A stretch of DNA of 7,970 nucleotides from Puniceicoccales bacterium (lineage in GTDB: Bacteria > Verrucomicrobiota > Verrucomicrobiia > Opitutales > UBA953): the NCBI GenBank assembly GCA_031289285.1, contig JAITPT010000072.1, positions 1-7,970 of the forward strand. The letters run 5' to 3'. The position numbers and the translations under genes were made by a program. Positions 6,120 to 7,970 of the stretch are shown one piece after another. Every line of letters starts with the position of its first letter. Within the stretch, counting starts at the first letter, position 1. Below the pieces are notes generated by a model that worked only from the letters and a program-made list of their open reading frames with translations, ran no database searches and was not told where the DNA came from.

Positions 6120-7841
6120 ATGTCTCTTAAAGTCAGTATCCTTGGCACCGAGAGTGCCGGCAAAACGGTGTTTCTCGCTACGCTTGCGCACTCCTTATCT
6201 ATGGAGACGCGCTACCCACGCATAAAACATGCGGACAAGCCAACCAAGAACTACACCCTCTCGATTATGGAGCAACTCGAAATCGGCGAATGGCCAGCGT
6301 CCACCGCTGCGGGTGTGCGCAAAGACCTTCGCTGGATTTGGCACGACTCCGCTCAGACGCCGCACAACCTCCACACGTATGATTGCGCCGGGCAAACATT
6401 CCGCGACATCTTCGAGAGCGAAAATGAAGACGAACTCGACTTGCCCCAACTCGAACTCAAGCAAGCCATTTTCGAGAGCGATTTAATTCTCCTCCTTTTC
6501 AATCTCGGCCCCGCTATAGAAATTGCCAATGTCCTCGGAAAAAACCGCGCTCGCCTCGACGCCGCCTTCGCGCCCGCCTGCGCTCTACGTAAGTTTCGAG
6601 CGGCGGGAATAACAACCTACATTCTCTTTTCGCAAGCCGACAGTTACGCCGACGCACTCAAAAACCGTTGGCAAAACGACCTTGACCGTGCCCTTTCCGA
6701 AGTGCTTCCGCACCTCCACATAGCCATTCAAGAAACGGGCTGTTTAGCGCAAATAGTGAACGCTATCCAAACCGAAAAGCGCGCCGACACAGACGACCCG
6801 CAAAAACGTGAAAAACTCTTTCCAGTCGTCAGTTGCTATAAGGCTGGCGCACATGACAACATCATCGGCCACATAGATAATTTCTTAATCCAAAACCGCC
6901 GTGGCGACGCCGCACTCGAAGCCGTCCGCAACAGCCGCACCGAGAAAATCCGACAAGCAATCGAGCGGAAAAAAACTGCAACGAAATTTCCCTCCGCATC
7001 GGCGGCGGACACCTCGGCAAGCGCAACGACATCAACCGCCAAGCCACAGACACCACAGAGACCGCCGCCGCCGCGACTTTCTAACTCCCGCCACGGAACT
7101 TATACAATCGCTCTCTCCGACAAAGTCTCTCTTGAACTTTTGCCCGTCGCCTCTGGCTCTTTTCAAATGGGGAATGACAATAGCTACGCTTTTGCAGTGG
7201 AGAAGCCTGTTCACAAAGTCACCCTAAGCCAACCCTTCTGGCTTGGCAAAACGGCAGTCACGCAAGCGCAGTGGGAGGCGGTCATGGGCAACAATCCGTC
7301 GCGCTTCAAAAACAGGGGTGCGAACCGCCCTGTGGAAAACATTTCGTGGGAGGACGCCGTCGCCTTTTGCAAAAAATTAACTGAGCGCGAACGCGCCACC
7401 AATCGTTTGCCCGCTGGCTGCGAATACGTCTTGCCGACCGAGGCGGAATGGGAATACGTCTGCCGCGCCGGAAGCACCAGTGATTATGCGGGCACAGGCA
7501 AATTAGAAGACATGGGTTGGTTCGACAAAAACAGCGGAGGCGAAACCCACGATGTGGCGACGAAGCGCCCCAATGCGTGGGGCTTCTTCGACATGCACGG
7601 CAACGTCTGGGAATGGTGCAGTGACTGGTATGGCAGCTATCCCAGCAGCAACGTCACCGACCCGCAGGGTGCAAAAACGGGCGACGACAGCGTCAACCGT
7701 GGTGGCTCGTGGAGCAACCAAGCTCGCTTCTGCCGCGCCGCCTTCCGCTACTGGGGCATGCCGAGCCGCTGCGGCAGCAACCTCGGCTTCCGCCTCGCCC
7801 TCAAGTCTGTTCGTTCACCAGCCAGCCCAGCCAGCCAGTAA
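6120..7841 (+). CDS. Soluble GTPase - Pro/Ser/Thr linker - FGE-sulfatase fusion, candidate DGR variable protein
   Basis: The GTPase-like domain of this 573-residue protein (about 3-256) has Walker A GTESAGKT (9-16), YPRI (32-35), WIWHD (72-76), YDCAGQTF (87-94), LILLLFNL (122-129) and SQAD (171-174). A Lys/Arg-rich helix and a low-complexity Ala/Ser/Thr/Pro linker (about 288-320, with a run of four Pro) follow. No membrane helix is visible, so the protein should be cytoplasmic, unlike the related protein at 1476. The FGE-sulfatase domain (about 328-562) has FQMGNDNS, QPFWLGKTAVTQAQW, NNPSRF, RPVENISWEDAVAFC, LPTEAEWEYVCRAG, AWGFFDMHGNVWEW, RGGSWSN and GFRLAL. It is close to the domain at 1476 in both protein and DNA, for example around 7499-7523, so a fairly recent duplication is likely. 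The Cys after GFR in catalytic FGEs is Leu, which favours a binding role. Residues 526-552 form the candidate hypervariable patch. The ATG is supported by the conserved distance to Walker A. Confidence 0.88.
   Translation: MSLKVSILGTESAGKTVFLATLAHSLSMETRYPRIKHADKPTKNYTLSIMEQLEIGEWPASTAAGVRKDLRWIWHDSAQTPHNLHTYDCAGQTFRDIFESENEDELDLPQLELKQAIFESDLILLLFNLGPAIEIANVLGKNRARLDAAFAPACALRKFRAAGITTYILFSQADSYADALKNRWQNDLDRALSEVLPHLHIAIQETGCLAQIVNAIQTEKRADTDDPQKREKLFPVVSCYKAGAHDNIIGHIDNFLIQNRRGDAALEAVRNSRTEKIRQAIERKKTATKFPSASAADTSASATTSTAKPQTPQRPPPPRLSNSRHGTYTIALSDKVSLELLPVASGSFQMGNDNSYAFAVEKPVHKVTLSQPFWLGKTAVTQAQWEAVMGNNPSRFKNRGANRPVENISWEDAVAFCKKLTERERATNRLPAGCEYVLPTEAEWEYVCRAGSTSDYAGTGKLEDMGWFDKNSGGETHDVATKRPNAWGFFDMHGNVWEWCSDWYGSYPSSNVTDPQGAKTGDDSVNRGGSWSNQARFCRAAFRYWGMPSRCGSNLGFRLALKSVRSPASPASQ
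7695..7805 (+). other. Candidate DGR variable region, copy 2 (C-terminus of the 6120-7841 gene)
   Basis: This is the partner of 3336-3446. Residues N526, Q534, F537, F542, Y544, G546, M547, P548, R550, C551 and G552 differ from the other copy within an otherwise conserved scaffold. Bases 7774-7805 are identical to 3415-3446. Most varied codons keep a third-position C (AAC/CTC, TTC/AAC, TAC/CGC, GGC/AAC), which is what variation from AAC template codons at their two adenines would give. The stop lies eleven codons after the invariant segment. Confidence 0.7.
7818..7838 (+). repeat. 9-bp tandem repeat in the C-terminal tail codons
   Basis: The unit ccagccagc occurs at 7818-7826 and 7827-7835, followed by a partial cag. 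It encodes the PASPASQ tail of the FGE protein, directly downstream of the candidate variable region. The tail of the related protein at 1476 is different (PVPSPSR), so this tail arose or expanded after the duplication, probably by slippage. Confidence 0.6.
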
Positions 7842-7970
7842 TACCAGTTACCCTAAAAACGGCAGTTGGAGGGGAAGTATTGCGAGAAGATGCTGGGGCA
7901 GATGCGCTTGGTGGATTTGTGAAGGCGCACCTGTTGGTGCGTCGAACAAAGCCAACAAGTGCAGATGCCC
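7842..7970. other. Gene-less right edge with reversed strand composition
   Basis: After the stop at 7839-7841 the + strand changes from C-rich to G/purine-rich (about 7861-7922). Since genes in this window have C-rich coding strands, this hints at a minus-strand gene entering from the right. A minus-strand frame is open from the window edge to a stop at 7855-7853, 38 residues rich in Cys and Ser. Other frames are also open over this short span, so I cannot assign one, and I recognise no family. I see no template-repeat-like copy of the variable regions here. Confidence 0.35.
7924..7943. other. 8-bp hairpin with four-base loop
   Basis: The arms ggcgcacc (7924-7931) and ggtgcgtc (7936-7943) pair over 8 bp with one G-T wobble around the loop tgtt. 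No T tract follows on + and no A tract precedes it, so it is not a convincing intrinsic terminator in either direction. Hairpins with an 8-bp stem and four-base loop are known next to DGR variable regions, but those lie within a few bases of the invariant segment. This one is about 118 bases beyond it. An overlapping weaker pairing (tgttgg with ccaaca) competes with it. Confidence 0.45.

Noticed and set aside
121..7841. FGE domains as true formylglycine-generating enzymes for sulfatases
   Set aside because: The Cys after GFR is Leu in all three copies, no sulfatase gene is present, and the domains are attached to GTPase or membrane modules.
7924..7943. Intrinsic terminator of the operon
   Set aside because: The hairpin has no adjoining T tract on either strand and lies more than 80 bases after the last stop codon.
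7853..7969. Minus-strand partial gene of 38 residues at the right edge
   Set aside because: The span is too short and several frames are open over it; no motif identifies it, so it is mentioned only within the edge-region entry.
1..7970. DGR template repeat within the window
   Set aside because: The invariant 3' segment occurs only at 3415-3446 and 7774-7805, plus an 18-base match in the 121 gene. I found no adenine-rich third copy or reverse-complement copy by eye.

Overview
The window is bacterial, with densely packed same-strand genes and no eukaryotic features. It holds no rRNA, tRNA or other taxonomic marker, so I cannot name the phylum. The + strand is strongly C-rich and G-poor, both in codon third positions and in the spacers. 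None of the five complete genes has a recognisable Shine-Dalgarno sequence; each starts after a pyrimidine/CAC-rich leader. That is compatible with lineages that rarely use SD-led initiation, but it does not decide between them.

Layout, all on +: the 3' end of an unidentified gene (1-87); a two-helix membrane protein ending in an FGE-sulfatase (formylglycine-generating-enzyme-like, C-type-lectin-fold) domain (121-1359); a GTPase - transmembrane - coiled-coil - FGE fusion (1476-3470); a C-terminally membrane-anchored protein with an unrecognised N-terminal domain, possibly related to the GAP1 proteins that accompany GTPases in conflict systems (3626-4921); a second GTPase of the same family that ends soon after its membrane segment and has no FGE domain (4951-6084); and a third GTPase joined to an FGE domain by a soluble Pro/Ala/Ser/Thr linker (6120-7841). 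The last 129 bases have no assigned gene, differ in composition and contain an 8-bp hairpin.

The three GTPase modules are clear paralogues: Walker A GxxxxGKT at residues 9/10-16/17, a conserved YPRI/FPRI and W-WHD stretch, a DCAG switch motif, and [TS]Q[AE]D in place of NKxD. The two complete FGE modules are also paralogues. Their last ~27 variable codons differ by 11 residues, with 17 of 20 base differences at codon positions 1 and 2. They are followed by 32 identical bases just before the stop codon. This is the form expected of two variable regions (VRs) of a diversity-generating retroelement (DGR). No template repeat or reverse transcriptase is present in the window, so the mutagenesis machinery would have to lie outside it.

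My reading (inference) is a GTPase-centred sensing or biological-conflict locus. Hypervariable, catalytically inactive FGE domains bind ligands on the extracytoplasmic side (gene at 1476) or in the cytoplasm (gene at 6120), and signal through linked G domains. Two further membrane proteins without variable regions (121 and 3626) and an FGE-less GTPase (4951) act as partners. No obvious toxin or effector enzyme is visible here.
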